From Rhizobium sp. CCGE 510 (lineage in GTDB: Bacteria; Pseudomonadota; Alphaproteobacteria; Rhizobiales; Rhizobiaceae), in NCBI RefSeq assembly GCF_000292525.1, contig NZ_AEYF01000018.1, positions 124,001 to 188,000 of the forward strand: a stretch of DNA of 64,000 bases, written 5' to 3'. The notes under the pieces are model-generated. The model was not told where the DNA came from. It ran no database searches and was given only the letters and a program-made list of their open reading frames with translations. The stretch's first letter is position 1, and every line of letters starts with the position of its first letter. The position numbers and the translations under genes are program-made. Positions 45,373 to 56,121 of the stretch are shown here, piece after piece.

Positions 45373-48027
45373 TCAGCCGGCAAGTGCCAGGGCCACCGCT
45401 TCGATCGCCTCGTCGGCCTTCGAGCCGTCAGGGCCGCCGGCCTGGGCCATGTCGGGGCGGCCGCCGCCGCCCTTGCCGCCCAGGGCCGCAGAGGCGATGC
45501 GGACAAGATCGACAGCGCTGTAGCGCTCAACGAGATCCGGCGTCACCGCCACGACCGCGCTCGCCTTGCCGTCGTCGGACACGCCGATCAGGGTGACGAC
45601 GCCGGAGCCGATGCTGGTCTTGCCGTCGTCGGCAAGCCCCTTCAGATCCTTGGGATCGACGCCTGAAATCGCCTTGCCGAGGAACTTGACGCCGGCGACT
45701 TCGCGCACGGCATCGACCGAGCCGCCCTGCCCGCCGCCCATGGCGAGCTTGCGCTTGGCGTCAGCCAGCTCTTTCTCCAGCTTGCGGCGCTCGTCCATCA
45801 GTGCTTCGACGCGCGACAGAACTTCGGCCGGCTGCACCTTGAGCGACGTGGCAAGCGCCTTCACGCGTTCGTCCTGTTCGGCCAGATATTCGCGAGCCGA
45901 TTCGCCGGTTACGGCTTCGATGCGGCGAACGCCGGCGCCGACGGCACTTTCGCCGAGAACGCGGATCAGGCCGATCTGGCCGGTCGCCCCGACATGCGTG
46001 CCGCCGCAGAGTTCGATCGAATAGGACCTGCCGGCCGTGGCGCCGCGCACACCCTCGCCCATCGCCACGACGCGCACTTCGTCGCCGTATTTTTCGCCGA
46101 ACAGCGCCATCGCGCCTTCGGCGATCGCATCGTCGACGCTCATCAGCCGAGTTGTGACAGGCGAATTCTGCAGCACGATCTCGTTTGCCATATCCTCGAC
46201 GATCTTCAGCTCTTCGGCCGACATCGGCTTCGGATGCGAAACGTCGAAACGCAGACGCTCGGGCGCGACCAGCGAACCCTTCTGCGCCACATGGGTACCG
46301 AGCACCTCGCGCAGCGCCTCATGCAGCAGATGCGTTGCCGAGTGGTTGGCACGCAGCCGCGAGCGTCGGGCGTGATCGACGGTCAGAACAACCGCGTCGC
46401 CGGTCTTGAATACACCTTCGACGACGGCGCCTGAATGCACGAAGAGGCCTTCGCCCCTCTTCTGCGTGTCTGATATTTCGATCTTGCCGTGGTCGGAGGA
46501 GATGACACCGGTATCGCCCATCTGACCACCGGATTCGCCATAGAACGGCGTCTGGCTGACGACGATCTGCACCTTATCGCCGGCCTTGGCTTCTTCAGCC
46601 ACGGCACCGTCCTTGACGATCGCCTGTACCACACCCTCAGCGGTTTCGGTGTCGTAACCGAGGAACTCGGTTCCGCCATGCTTTTCCCTGAGCTCGAACC
46701 AGATGGTTTCGGTTGCCTTCTCGCCGGAACCGGCCCAGTGCGAGCGGGCTTCGGCCTTCTGGCGTTGCATGGCATCGGTGAAGCCGGCGATATCGACGCC
46801 GATCTCGCGAGCGCGCAACGCATCCTGCGTCAGGTCGAGCGGGAAGCCGTAAGTGTCATAGAGCTTGAAGGCGGTTTCGCCATCCAGCATGTCGCCCTTG
46901 CCGAGATCGGTGGTCGCATCCGACAACAGCGACAGGCCGCGCTCCAGCGTCTTGCGGAAGCGGCCTTCCTCGAGTTTCAGCGTCTCCGAGATCAGCGCTT
47001 CGGCGCGCACGAGCTCCGGATAGGCGCGGCCCATCTCCTGCACCAGCGTCGGCAGCAGCTTGTACATCAGCGGCTCGCGGGCGCCGAGCAGTTCGGCATG
47101 GCGCATAGCGCGGCGCATGATGCGGCGAAGCACGTAGCCGCGACCTTCATTCGACGGCAGCACGCCATCGGCGATCAGAAAGGCCGAGGAGCGCAAGTGG
47201 TCGGCGATGACGCGATGGCTGGCGCTACCCTCCGCCTTGACGCCCATCGTCTCCTCGATCGTGCCGATCAGCGTCCGGAACAGGTCCGTGTCAAAGACGC
47301 TCTGGGCACCCTGCAGAATGCAGGCCATACGCTCCAGGCCCATGCCGGTATCGATCGACGGGCGCGGCAGCGGGTTGCGAACGCCAGGCTCGGTCTGTTC
47401 GAACTGCATGAAAACGAGGTTCCAGAATTCCAGGAACCGGTCGCCATCCTCTTCCGGCGAACCGGGAGGGCCGCCCCAGACGTTCTCGCCCTGGTCGATG
47501 AAGATTTCCGAGCAGGGGCCGCAGGGGCCGGTATCGCCCATCTGCCAGAAATTGTCGGAGGTGGGGATGCGGATGATCTTGTCGTCGGAGAAGCCGGCAA
47601 TCTTCTTCCACAGCGTCGCTGCTTCCTCGTCTTCGGAATAGACGGTCACCAGCAGGCGATGTTTCGGCAGATCGAAACCTTCGGTAACCAGCTTCCAGGC
47701 AAGCTCGATCGCATTCTCCTTGAAATAGTCGCCAAACGAGAAGTTGCCAAGCATTTCGAAGAACGTCAGGTGCCGGGCCGTGTAGCCGACATTATCGAGG
47801 TCGTTATGTTTGCCGCCCGCACGCACACATTTCTGCGACGTTGTCGCCGTCGAATAAGGGCGCTTCTCAAGGCCGGTGAAGACGTTCTTGAACTGCACCA
47901 TTCCGGCATTGGTGAACATCAGCGTCGGGTCGTTGCGCGGCACGAGCGGGCTCGACGAGACGATCTCATGACCGTTCTTCTTGAAATAGTCGAGGAATGT
48001 CGACCGGATATCGTTCACACCGCTCAT
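45373..48027 (-). CDS. alaS: Alanine-tRNA ligase
   Basis: An 884-residue class II synthetase that charges tRNA-Ala. The catalytic core opens [20 protein letters not shown] with [19 protein letters not shown] (motif 1-2 region); the editing-domain zinc ligands are in [14 protein letters not shown] and [12 protein letters not shown], and the C-terminal C-Ala domain ends with [16 protein letters not shown]. The start is ATG 48027 ([10 protein letters not shown]) behind AAGGGC; the frame to 48072 is not used. It is downstream of recA, separated by the recA terminator. Confidence 0.98.
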   Translation of the reverse strand: MSGVNDIRSTFLDYFKKNGHEIVSSSPLVPRNDPTLMFTNAGMVQFKNVFTGLEKRPYSTATTSQKCVRAGGKHNDLDNVGYTARHLTFFEMLGNFSFGDYFKENAIELAWKLVTEGFDLPKHRLLVTVYSEDEEAATLWKKIAGFSDDKIIRIPTSDNFWQMGDTGPCGPCSEIFIDQGENVWGGPPGSPEEDGDRFLEFWNLVFMQFEQTEPGVRNPLPRPSIDTGMGLERMACILQGAQSVFDTDLFRTLIGTIEETMGVKAEGSASHRVIADHLRSSAFLIADGVLPSNEGRGYVLRRIMRRAMRHAELLGAREPLMYKLLPTLVQEMGRAYPELVRAEALISETLKLEEGRFRKTLERGLSLLSDATTDLGKGDMLDGETAFKLYDTYGFPLDLTQDALRAREIGVDIAGFTDAMQRQKAEARSHWAGSGEKATETIWFELREKHGGTEFLGYDTETAEGVVQAIVKDGAVAEEAKAGDKVQIVVSQTPFYGESGGQMGDTGVISSDHGKIEISDTQKRGEGLFVHSGAVVEGVFKTGDAVVLTVDHARRSRLRANHSATHLLHEALREVLGTHVAQKGSLVAPERLRFDVSHPKPMSAEELKIVEDMANEIVLQNSPVTTRLMSVDDAIAEGAMALFGEKYGDEVRVVAMGEGVRGATAGRSYSIELCGGTHVGATGQIGLIRVLGESAVGAGVRRIEAVTGESAREYLAEQDERVKALATSLKVQPAEVLSRVEALMDERRKLEKELADAKRKLAMGGGQGGSVDAVREVAGVKFLGKAISGVDPKDLKGLADDGKTSIGSGVVTLIGVSDDGKASAVVAVTPDLVERYSAVDLVRIASAALGGKGGGGRPDMAQAGGPDGSKADEAIEAVALALAG

Positions 48028-48115
48028 GCTATGCCCTTCAATGCTGCCCGAGGCAGGTAAATCTAAATCCATCGGCTTTTAACGTTCGCCTCCGCCACTG
48101 TCCAGCAGACAAACA

Positions 48116-48153
48116 AAACCGGCCGCATTCTGATCAGGGAATGCAGCCGGTTT
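48116..48153 (-). terminator. Intrinsic terminator of recA
   Basis: On the minus strand a two-part stem (AAACCGGC/GCCGGTTT and GCATTC/GAATGC, with one mismatch between) around an eight-base loop leads into TTTTGTTTG, about 40 bases past the recA stop and before alaS. Confidence 0.88.
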
Positions 48154-48191
48154 GGATTCTCTAAGGGACTGGCAGAAAACGGATCGCGAGA

Positions 48192-49280
48192 TCACATCTC
48201 CGCGGCAGCATCTCCGTCATCCGGGTCCGGTCCGCCATTCTGCAGGAAGCGGTCGGCGATCAGGCCGGCATTTTGGCGCAGCGACAGCTCGATTTCGCGA
48301 GCGAGATCCGGATTGTCGCGCAGGAAGGTTTTGGCGTTTTCGCGGCCCTGGCCGAGACGCTGGCTGTTATAGGAGAACCAGGCACCCGACTTCTCGACGA
48401 TGCCGGCCTTGACGCCGAGATCGACCAGTTCGCCGGTCTTGGAAACGCCCTCGCCATACATGATGTCGAACTCGACCTGCTTGAAGGGCGGTGCCATCTT
48501 GTTCTTGACGACCTTGACGCGGGTCTGGTTGCCGATCACCTCTTCGCGCTCCTTGACCGCGCCGATGCGGCGGATGTCGAGGCGCACGGAGGCGTAGAAC
48601 TTCAGCGCATTGCCGCCCGTCGTTGTCTCAGGCGAACCGAACATGACGCCGATCTTCATGCGGATCTGGTTGATGAAGATCACCATGGTGTTCGACTTGG
48701 AAATCGAAGCGGTGAGCTTGCGCAGCGCCTGGCTCATGAGGCGCGCCTGCAGGCCGGGCAGGCTGTCGCCCATCTCGCCTTCGATTTCGGCGCGCGGCGT
48801 CAGTGCGGCGACCGAGTCGACAACGAGAACATCGACGGCGCCGGAGCGCACCAGCGTATCGGTAATTTCCAGAGCCTGCTCACCGGTATCGGGCTGCGAG
48901 ATCAGCAGGTTCTGCAGATCGACGCCAAGCTTGCGGGCATAGACGGGATCGAGCGCATGTTCGGCATCGACGAAGGCGCAGATGCCGCCCTTCTTCTGCG
49001 CTTCGGCAATCGTCTGCAGCGCAAGCGTCGTCTTACCCGAGCTTTCCGGCCCGTAAATTTCGATGATACGGCCCCTCGGCAGACCACCGACGCCAAGTGC
49101 AATATCGAGGCCAAGCGAGCCGGTCGAAATCGTCTCAATCTCGACAACATTCTCGTTGGAGCCGAGTTTCATGATCGAGCCCTTGCCGAACGACCGCTCT
49201 ATCTGTGAGAGTGCCGCTTCAAGCGCCTTGCTTTTATCCACCGATTTGTCCTCTACCAGCCGCAATGAATTCTGAGACAT
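48192..49280 (-). CDS. recA: Recombinase RecA
   Basis: A 362-residue RecA that forms the strand-exchange filament and triggers LexA self-cleavage. Walker A is [15 protein letters not shown], Walker B is [12 protein letters not shown], and [20 protein letters not shown] is loop L2 with [14 protein letters not shown]. The acidic C-terminus ([14 protein letters not shown]) is typical. The start is ATG 49280 ([12 protein letters not shown]) behind GGTGGA; the longer frame to 49364 runs through the promoter and SOS box. alaS lies downstream. Confidence 0.98.
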   Translation of the reverse strand: MSQNSLRLVEDKSVDKSKALEAALSQIERSFGKGSIMKLGSNENVVEIETISTGSLGLDIALGVGGLPRGRIIEIYGPESSGKTTLALQTIAEAQKKGGICAFVDAEHALDPVYARKLGVDLQNLLISQPDTGEQALEITDTLVRSGAVDVLVVDSVAALTPRAEIEGEMGDSLPGLQARLMSQALRKLTASISKSNTMVIFINQIRMKIGVMFGSPETTTGGNALKFYASVRLDIRRIGAVKEREEVIGNQTRVKVVKNKMAPPFKQVEFDIMYGEGVSKTGELVDLGVKAGIVEKSGAWFSYNSQRLGQGRENAKTFLRDNPDLAREIELSLRQNAGLIADRFLQNGGPDPDDGDAAAEM

Positions 49281-49327
49281 TCGATCCACCTTTAGGTTAT
49301 TGAAGCCGCCCAAGCAATGTCGAGTTT

Positions 49328-49342
49328 GTACCCTATTTGTTC
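49328..49342 (-). promoter_or_regulatory. LexA-type SOS box of recA
   Basis: The minus strand reads GAAC-N7-GTAC, one base off the alphaproteobacterial SOS box GAAC-N7-GAAC, with the exact seven-base spacing. It is 48 bases before the recA start codon, in the right place to repress recA. No other good match is near. Confidence 0.7.
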
Positions 49343-49509
49343 CATTCTCGCAATAGGCGATCAAACAATTGAAAGAAAAAGGTAAAACGACCCGTGTTCT
49401 ATTTTTGTTTTATCAATGCAAAGCAACGGCTTAGACCTGAAATACCGACCTGCGCGCGCCGCAACGCATCGCATCGATTCGCTTTTTGCGCATTGGGAGA
49501 GCGGCTGAG

Positions 49510-50454
49510 ATGAACAGAAGGATTCTCGTTCTCGGCGGTGCCCATATCGATAGGCGCGGCCGCATCTTGGGCGAGACTGCGCCCGGCGCCAGCAATCCCG
49601 GGACCTGGTTCGAAGAGCCGGGCGGCGGCGGCTTCAATGCGGCGCGCAATCTCGCAAGGCTTGGTTTTCAGGTGACGATGATCTCGCCGCGCGGCGGCGA
49701 TGCGATCGGCGAGCTGGTCGGCGAAGCCGCCGATTTCGCTGGCATCGACGATCGGCCTTTCGTCTTCCTCGACCGCAAGACGCCGAGCTATACGGCGATC
49801 ATCGAGACGGACGGCAATCTGGTGATCGCCCTTGCCGACATGGATCTCTACCGCTTCTTCGTGCCGCGGCGTCTGTCGATCCGCTGGGTGCGGGAGGCCT
49901 TCGCCGCCCATGATCTCATTCTTTTCGACGCCAACCTGCCGGAAGAGACGATCGCGGCGATCGTTGCCAAGGCCCATTCCCTGGCAAAGCCCGTCGCTGC
50001 AATCGCCATCTCGCCTGCCAAGGTCGTCAGGCTGAAACCCTGTATCGGAGATATCGACTACCTGTTCCTCAACGAGGCCGAGGCCGCCGCCCTTGCCGGC
50101 GAACAGCCGGAAGACGCTGCCGGCTGGCCGCCGCTCCTGAACGAGATCGGCATCAGGAATGCCGTCGTCACCCGCGGCCGCCGCGAGCTCGTAGCACTTT
50201 GCGAGGGTCGCGCCGTGACGCTGCAGCCGCCGATCGCCGACACTGTCGCCGATGTCACTGGGGCCGGCGATTCTCTTGCGGCCGGCACGCTCGCCGCCTT
50301 GATGGCCGGCCTGCCTCTCGAGGAAGCCGTCCGCCACGGCACCGCCGCCGCCACGCTGACCGTACAGTCGCGACACGCCGTCAACGAAAATCTGACGCCG
50401 GACCTCTTGAATGCGGCGCTTGCCCTTGTTCCCAAGGTCAGAATTCTGCATTGA
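49510..50454 (+). CDS. psuK: Pseudouridine kinase (PfkB family)
   Basis: A 314-residue PfkB-type sugar kinase. It opens RRILVLGGAHIDRRGRI, has the substrate-binding GGGGFNAARNLARLG, and ends with the catalytic ATP-site signature DVTGAGDSLAAGTLAA (Asp in GAGD). The family alone does not give the substrate. The assignment as pseudouridine kinase rests on the adjacent psuG, 89 bp downstream, with which it would phosphorylate pseudouridine and split it into uracil and ribose-5-phosphate. The start is ATG 49510. It is divergent from recA. Confidence 0.86.
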   Translation: MNRRILVLGGAHIDRRGRILGETAPGASNPGTWFEEPGGGGFNAARNLARLGFQVTMISPRGGDAIGELVGEAADFAGIDDRPFVFLDRKTPSYTAIIETDGNLVIALADMDLYRFFVPRRLSIRWVREAFAAHDLILFDANLPEETIAAIVAKAHSLAKPVAAIAISPAKVVRLKPCIGDIDYLFLNEAEAAALAGEQPEDAAGWPPLLNEIGIRNAVVTRGRRELVALCEGRAVTLQPPIADTVADVTGAGDSLAAGTLAALMAGLPLEEAVRHGTAAATLTVQSRHAVNENLTPDLLNAALALVPKVRILH

Positions 50455-50543
50455 AGCGGCGAAATTAAATAGCTGAGCGTGATGTCGTCCGAAAACCGCT
50501 GAGACTTTTCGGCATCATGCTCCATCGACGACAGGACAAGATC

Positions 50544-51467
50544 ATGACCAAGCCCATCTCGCCTCTTCTGCCGATCGCCTATTCGAAAGAGGTCGCCAGC
50601 GCCAAGCAGCGCGGCGCACCGCTGGTGGCGCTGGAATCGACCATCATCACTCATGGCATGCCCTATCCCGGCAATATCGAGATGGCTCGCAGCGTCGAGG
50701 CGATCATCCGCGAACAGGGTGCCGTGCCGGCAACGATCGCCGTCATTCACGGCACGCTGCATATCGGCCTTGAAGCCGGCGAACTGGAGCAGCTCGCCAA
50801 GGCGACCGAAGTGATGAAGGTGTCGCGCGCCGATCTCGCCTTCGCGATTGCCGAGCGCCGCACCGGCGCCACCACCGTCGCCGCGACGATGATTGCGGCC
50901 GCCCGCGCCGGCATCCGCGTTTTTGCCACAGGCGGCATCGGCGGCGTGCACCGCGGCGCCGAGGAAAGCTTTGACATCTCCGCCGATCTCGAGGAACTGG
51001 CGCGCACCGGCGTTATCGTCGTCTGCGCCGGCGCCAAGGCGATCCTCGACATTCCAAAGACGCTGGAAGTGCTGGAAACCCGCGGCGTTCCCGTCGTCAC
51101 CTACGAAAGCGAAGAATTCCCCGCCTTCTGGTCACGCTCCTCGGGCATCCGCAGCCCGCTGTCCCTGAACAGCCCGGCCGCCATTGCCAATTTCCAGACG
51201 GTGCGCGAACAACTCGGCATCGACGGCGGCATGCTGATTGCCAACCCGGTGCCCGAGGCCGACGAGATCGCCCGCGAGGAGATGGAAATCTACATCGAGC
51301 GGGCGCTTGATAGTGCCGAGCGCGACGAAATCACCGGCAAGGCGGTGACGCCCTATCTGCTCTCGACCATTTTCGACCTGACGGATGGCCAGAGCCTCAA
51401 GACCAATATCGCCCTGGTGGAGAACAATGCGCGGCTGGCGGCTGAGATTGCCGTGGCGCTTGGGTGA
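50544..51467 (+). CDS. psuG: Pseudouridine-5'-phosphate glycosidase
   Basis: A 307-residue PsuG enzyme that breaks the C-glycosidic bond of pseudouridine 5'-phosphate. It has APLVALESTIITHGMPYP with the catalytic Glu, the VKVSRADLA lysine-containing loop, TTVAATMIAA, and VFATGGIGGVHRG, all family hallmarks, and the full usual length. It follows psuK, and together they form the pseudouridine salvage pathway. The start is ATG 50544 with AGGA nearby, in preference to the open frame from 50517. Confidence 0.96.
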   Translation: MTKPISPLLPIAYSKEVASAKQRGAPLVALESTIITHGMPYPGNIEMARSVEAIIREQGAVPATIAVIHGTLHIGLEAGELEQLAKATEVMKVSRADLAFAIAERRTGATTVAATMIAAARAGIRVFATGGIGGVHRGAEESFDISADLEELARTGVIVVCAGAKAILDIPKTLEVLETRGVPVVTYESEEFPAFWSRSSGIRSPLSLNSPAAIANFQTVREQLGIDGGMLIANPVPEADEIAREEMEIYIERALDSAERDEITGKAVTPYLLSTIFDLTDGQSLKTNIALVENNARLAAEIAVALG

Positions 51468-51525
51468 GTGAAAGGTAATCGGCTTCGCCGGCACAGGCTT
51501 TGTCGGATAGGGCGTGCCGTATAAG

Positions 51526-51694
51526 CCCCTCTGCCCTGCCGGGCATCTCCCCCACAGGTGGGGAGATTACAAGCTGCGAAACCTTCGGTTCACATCAACG
51601 TTTCGCCAAACTGCAATGGATACTTGGTTGAGGAAGCCGCTGCGCCCAGCCGATCTCCCTCCTTGTGGGGGAGATGCCCGGCAGGGCAGAGGGG
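51526..51694. repeat. Perfect 31-bp inverted repeats flanking about 107 bp
   Basis: The left arm (51526-51556) and right arm (51664-51694) are exact reverse complements for 31 bases; both contain GCCCTGCCGGGCATCTCC or its complement. The arms extend imperfectly inwards. Each arm also forms its own small hairpin (ATCTCCCC with GGGGAGAT). The core between them has no open frame of note. It fills the 269-bp gap between psuG and cckA and may be a MITE-like element or two facing copies of a rhizobial repeat. Confidence 0.85.
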
Positions 51695-51736
51695 GGTGCG
51701 GCACGACACAGCGTGCCCTCCAACACCCACTTCCCT

Positions 51737-54331
51737 TCACCCGTCCAACGTCTCCTTGACCACAACAGCCAACTGCTTCAGCGAAAACGGCTTCGGCAAA
51801 AACCCGAATTTCGACTCCGGCGGCAGGTTGCGGGCGAAGGCATCTTCGGCATAGCCCGAGACAAAGATGAATTTCATGTCGGGATAAGTCTTGCGCAGCT
51901 CGCGCAGCAGCGTCGGACCGTCCATTTCGGGCATCACCACGTCGGAAACGACGATGTCGACCTTGCCGTCGAGCTCTTCCATGATGGCGAGCGCCTCGAC
52001 GCCCGAGCCCGCCTCGTGCACGGTATAGCCGCGGGTTTCCAGCATGCGCTTGCCGCCGCGGCGCACCGCCTCCTCGTCTTCGACGAGAAGGATGACCGCC
52101 GATCCCGTCAGGTCCTCCGGCTGCTGCGGTGATGTGGGCTGCGGCAGCACCTCGATGGCGCCGTCGATCGAACCTGCTTCGCCGGCAACCGCCGGCTCCG
52201 GGATGTGGCGCGGCAGGAAGACCCGGAAGGTCGTGCCCTTGCCGACTTCGGATTCCGGCTGGATGTAGCCGCCCGATTGCTTGACGATGCCGTAGACCAT
52301 GGCAAGGCCAAGTCCCGTGCCCTTGCCGACATCCTTGGTGGTGAAGAAGGGCTCGAAAATCTTGTCCATGATTTCGGGCGCGATACCGGTGCCGTTATCG
52401 GCAACTTCGATCAGCACCATGTCCTCGGCCGGCATGTAGGAATAGTTGAAGGCGGAGACTTCTGAAGCCGTCAGGTTTCGGGTCCGCAGCGTCAGCGTGC
52501 CACCCTCGGGCATCGCATCGCGCGCATTGACGCAGAGATTGATCAGCACCTGCTCGAATTGCGAAAGGTCTGTTTTGACAGGCCAGAGGTCGCGGCCATA
52601 TTGCACGTCGAGCTTGACGTTGGTGCCGGAGAGCAGCCGGTCGACCAGCATGCGCAGGTCGCCGACGACATCGGTGAGGTTGAGCACCGAGGGCCGCATC
52701 GTCTGCTTGCGCGAGAAGGCGAGCAGCTGGCGCACCAGCACCGCGGCGCGGTTGGCGTTGCGCTTGATTTCCATCAGGTCGGCAAAGCTGGCATCGGCCG
52801 GCCGTGCCTGCAGCAGCAGATGGTCGGAAGATAGCAGGATAGCCGTCAGTACATTGTTGAAGTCATGCGCGATGCCGCCGGCGAGCGTGCCGACAGCATT
52901 CATTTTCTGCGTCTGCGCCATCTGCGCTTCCAGCGCCTTCTGCTCGGTCACCTCGACGGCGTAGACGATCGCCGCCTCCTCGGGCGCCTCGTCGCTCTGG
53001 TCGATGACGGCATTGACATAGAAGCGGAAATAGCGGGCCTCGTCTGTCGGCGTGCGGGTATCGAGGGGCGCAATATCGCCCTGCCTGTCCTTGGCCGCCG
53101 CCAGCGCCGCAGCCAGTTGCGACCGGTCGCTCTCCTGGACGATGGTTTCGAGATGCGGCGTCTTTTCGAGATCGTCGCGCGAGACGATGCTGGAAAACAG
53201 CTTCAGGAACGGCGCATTGGTCCGCAGGATGCGCCCGTCTCCGTCCACTGAGGCGATCGCCATCGGCGTGTTGTTAAAGAAGCGGGTGAAGCGCATGGCG
53301 GCCGCCGACGCGGATTGGCCGCCGGCCTCGCTCTTTTCACGCCCCAGCACGATCGTCCGGCTTTCGCCGGGTGCGCCGTCGCGCATCGAAGTGACGCTGT
53401 GGATGATCTGCACCGGCAGGCTCTGGCCGTTGGTCTTGCGCAAGTCGAGATCGAGCGTCACGGTCTTCTTCAGGCCCGGTTCGGCCTGAACCGACTGGAT
53501 CAGCGCCAGCCCCTCGCCCGCCACGACGTCGCCGATCGTCATCGAACCCGGCACGAATTTGGTGAGGTCGAGGCCCAGCCACTCGGCAAGTGTTGCATTG
53601 AGATAGAAGATCTCGCCCTTTCTGCCGGCAGAAAAGAACCCGGCCGGCGCATGGTCGAGATAGTCGATCGCGTTCTGCAACTCCTTGAAGAATCGCTCCT
53701 GGTCGTCGCGCTCGGTGGTGATGTCGGTGATCTGCCAGATCTGCAGCGGCTTGCCGCTGTTCTCCTCGGGCTGCAGCAGCCGCGCCTTCAGCCGGTACCA
53801 ATGCGCGCCGGAGCTGTTGCTGCCAGGCCCGACGGCGCGCAGCAGCCGGAATTCCTCCCGGCCCTCCTTGCCCTCGCGCAGGCCGTTCACCAGCCTGTAG
53901 AGCGCCTCGTTCGATTCGCGATGGCGCGACAGCAAGGTCTCCAGTGTCTGCACCTCAGTCGCCTTGCGCGCGCCGGTCAGCGCACCATAGGCAGCATTAG
54001 CATAGATGATCCGGCCCTTTTCGTCGGTGATCAGCGTGCCGTCCGGGTGGCTGTTGAGGAAGGCGCGCGCCAGGCTGTCGGACTGGCGCTGCGGCATCAC
54101 CTCGATGAAGCCGATGACCGAGGAGACCAGGAAGAAAATGCCGACCATGGCGAGCACGCCGAGACCGCCAAGCACGACCTCGTTATCGAGCGAACTCTTG
54201 AAGACGACAAAGCCGCCGGCCGCTGCAATCAGCACCAGAGCCAGCAGAAGAATGCGCAAAACCGTACCGGAACGCCCCCCACGATCTACAAGCGGTGCGT
54301 TATACTCGTCGGCCTGACGCGGTTTCGTCAT
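51737..54331 (-). CDS. cckA: Hybrid sensor histidine kinase CckA
   Basis: An 864-residue membrane kinase that controls CtrA in the alphaproteobacterial cell cycle. Two N-terminal helices (about residues 23-45 and 53-75) are followed by three PAS-like domains (about 85-200, 215-330, 345-460), the HisKA domain with [14 protein letters not shown], an HATPase domain with VADNGTGI and [13 protein letters not shown], and a C-terminal receiver with the phospho-Asp in [13 protein letters not shown]. The architecture is typical of CckA. It is divergent from the FliO-like gene. Confidence 0.95.
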   Translation of the reverse strand: MTKPRQADEYNAPLVDRGGRSGTVLRILLLALVLIAAAGGFVVFKSSLDNEVVLGGLGVLAMVGIFFLVSSVIGFIEVMPQRQSDSLARAFLNSHPDGTLITDEKGRIIYANAAYGALTGARKATEVQTLETLLSRHRESNEALYRLVNGLREGKEGREEFRLLRAVGPGSNSSGAHWYRLKARLLQPEENSGKPLQIWQITDITTERDDQERFFKELQNAIDYLDHAPAGFFSAGRKGEIFYLNATLAEWLGLDLTKFVPGSMTIGDVVAGEGLALIQSVQAEPGLKKTVTLDLDLRKTNGQSLPVQIIHSVTSMRDGAPGESRTIVLGREKSEAGGQSASAAAMRFTRFFNNTPMAIASVDGDGRILRTNAPFLKLFSSIVSRDDLEKTPHLETIVQESDRSQLAAALAAAKDRQGDIAPLDTRTPTDEARYFRFYVNAVIDQSDEAPEEAAIVYAVEVTEQKALEAQMAQTQKMNAVGTLAGGIAHDFNNVLTAILLSSDHLLLQARPADASFADLMEIKRNANRAAVLVRQLLAFSRKQTMRPSVLNLTDVVGDLRMLVDRLLSGTNVKLDVQYGRDLWPVKTDLSQFEQVLINLCVNARDAMPEGGTLTLRTRNLTASEVSAFNYSYMPAEDMVLIEVADNGTGIAPEIMDKIFEPFFTTKDVGKGTGLGLAMVYGIVKQSGGYIQPESEVGKGTTFRVFLPRHIPEPAVAGEAGSIDGAIEVLPQPTSPQQPEDLTGSAVILLVEDEEAVRRGGKRMLETRGYTVHEAGSGVEALAIMEELDGKVDIVVSDVVMPEMDGPTLLRELRKTYPDMKFIFVSGYAEDAFARNLPPESKFGFLPKPFSLKQLAVVVKETLDG

Positions 54332-54636
54332 GTATTCCTCACATAAGCCCTCCAGCTTCGTAGCACGAACACGAAGCGGGAATCAGGCACTGTTTCCTTC
54401 TTAGCAATTTGCCGCGTCGGCAAAAACACCACTGGCCGGCAAGACTGCTTGAATTCACAGGCAACAACGCCATCTGCCCCTGAAGCCGAGCCCGGCCACC
54501 CGAGCGCATGGTCGCCGGGCGCCAAGCAGCGAAACACGAAATCGCGTTCTCCCGTGACTGGACAGCACCGGCGGCCCTTGCCTAAGAAACGGAAAAGTCG
54601 TCAATATGTGCCGAATGTGAAATGGAGTGAGTGATT
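54332..54636. other. Divergent intergenic region cckA/FliO-like
   Basis: About 305 bp between two divergent starts. It must hold the cckA and FliO-like promoters, but I see no convincing -35/-10 pair. A weak dyad, CTTCGT (54356-54361) and ACGAAG (54371-54376), lies 25 bases before cckA. No coding sequence is supported here. Confidence 0.5.
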
Positions 54637-55707
54637 ATGTTGGATGATGTTGTCGGAGCTTATGGCAGCCGTTTCCTGCTTGCGGCCGGTGGCGTCGGTC
54701 TGGCGCTTCTCTTGCTCATCCTCGTGCTCTGGGTGGTCCGCAACCGGGCGCCCTCACCCTTCGTGCGCGGCGGCCGCAACCGCCAGCCTCGCCTGCAGGT
54801 GCTGGATGCCGCAGCTGTCGATACCCGTCGCCGGCTGGTGCTGGTGCGCCGCGACGACGTCGAGCACCTGATCATGATCGGCGGCCCGAGCGATATCGTC
54901 ATCGAAAGCCGTATCCTGCCGGGAGCCGCCGAGCAGCCGGAGAGCGCCAACCACCCGCAACCCGTCGAGCAGCGGCCGATATTGCCAGTGCGGCCGGAAA
55001 CGCCTGCGGTTTCTCCGCCTCGCCCAACGGTCGCGACCCCGGTCGCAGCCCCTGTTGCAGCCCGCATCGAGCCGGCGGCCGAGCCTTCCTTCCCCGCACC
55101 GGTTTCGCCCGAGCCGCGCCCACGCCCTGAACCGCCGGCCCCGCCGACCATTGCCCCGCCGGTGGCGACGAGCCCTCTTCCGGCAAACCCGGTGACAGCT
55201 CCGCTGTCGGCCGAACGCGACATTCCTGTGCCTGCCGCCCCGCCGCAGCCGCGCCCGCCGGAACGTCCCGTCGCTCCCCCGGTCGCGCAGCCTGCATCGT
55301 TCCACGATACCGCAAGTGCGGCCGATATCCTCGATGCGGCCCGCCAGCGCGTGCTGCCGCAGCAGCGAATCGAACCCGAGATCTCCGCCCCGCCTGTCCA
55401 GGTCATGCCGGTGGCCGCCCGCGCCGCACTTGGTACGGCCGAGGACGATGCGGCTGCGCAGTCGGCAACGGCGATGCGCGGTGATTTCCAGCAGGTGCTG
55501 GAGGAAGAGATGTCGAACAATCTGACCGCCGAACGCGTCGTCCCGGTGCCGGCAAACCAAGCCCCTCGCCAAGCCATACCGCAGCCCCCGCCGGGCAACC
55601 TGCCGCGCCGCGATCCCGAGCTTGCTCCGATCACCGGCGCCGATACCGAGCTGCAGAAGGAAGTCGCCCGCATCTTCGGCGAGATGAGCGTCAACCGCGA
55701 CAAATGA
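54637..55707 (+). CDS. FliO-like membrane protein with a long Pro-rich region
   Basis: A 356-residue protein. It has one membrane helix near residues 14-36 (FLLAAGGVGLALLLLILVLW) and then a small domain, LQVLDAAAVDTRRRLVLVRR, EHLIMIGG and SDIVIES, which is the FliO/MopB pattern of flagellar export proteins. The remaining 240 residues are Pro/Ala-rich with few predicted folds, far longer than typical FliO. No other flagellar gene is adjacent, so a role in flagellar assembly is uncertain. The start is ATG 54637 with GGAG nine bases upstream. Confidence 0.75.
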   Translation: MLDDVVGAYGSRFLLAAGGVGLALLLLILVLWVVRNRAPSPFVRGGRNRQPRLQVLDAAAVDTRRRLVLVRRDDVEHLIMIGGPSDIVIESRILPGAAEQPESANHPQPVEQRPILPVRPETPAVSPPRPTVATPVAAPVAARIEPAAEPSFPAPVSPEPRPRPEPPAPPTIAPPVATSPLPANPVTAPLSAERDIPVPAAPPQPRPPERPVAPPVAQPASFHDTASAADILDAARQRVLPQQRIEPEISAPPVQVMPVAARAALGTAEDDAAAQSATAMRGDFQQVLEEEMSNNLTAERVVPVPANQAPRQAIPQPPPGNLPRRDPELAPITGADTELQKEVARIFGEMSVNRDK

Positions 55708-55768
55708 GGGAAACCTCGCCCGCGTCACACCGGGATGCCGCACCTTCTCTTTCACCATCAAGTTGCAC

Positions 55769-55793
55769 AAAAGCCGCAATGCCGCGGCTTTTT
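55769..55793 (+). terminator. Intrinsic terminator after the FliO-like gene
   Basis: AAAAGCCGC and GCGGCTTTT form a nine-base-pair stem with a six-base loop that runs into five T residues, 61 bases after the stop codon. Confidence 0.9.
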
Positions 55794-56121
55794 CAATTTC
55801 CGAATGCCTAGGCCTCCTCATCATGCTGATGATTTGTTATCGATCAGGGTGAAGAGCGTCAGCGCATTCGAGGTTACACTTTGCCTAAGTAAATTCCGGT
55901 CTCACTCCAGTTTCACCCGTATTGCCGCATAGCAACACGCTAGCGACATGCGAACATGTTCATCGGGTGGTGGCGAGAGACCGGTTTGGCATTGTTACAA
56001 TGTGCCAGGTGCAGCTCAGCTGCCTCAGCTCTTCAGCCGCCCACAACATCGCCACACCGTGCCCGCAAGGGTTTTCTCATGCACCATCTCGATGGACTTC
56101 CGAACGGAAGACCAAGACGAT
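55794..56121. other. Gene-free stretch upstream of the DUF1062 gene
   Basis: About 330 bp without a supported gene. It is less GC-rich than its neighbours and contains only short dyads, such as ATCAT-GCTG-ATGAT near 55820. It presumably holds the DUF1062 promoter. An open frame runs upstream from the DUF1062 start through this region but has no start with a ribosome binding site. Confidence 0.5.

Noticed and set aside
46489..48060. A 523-codon open frame on the plus strand
   Set aside because: It is the antisense shadow of alaS and has no recognisable domain.
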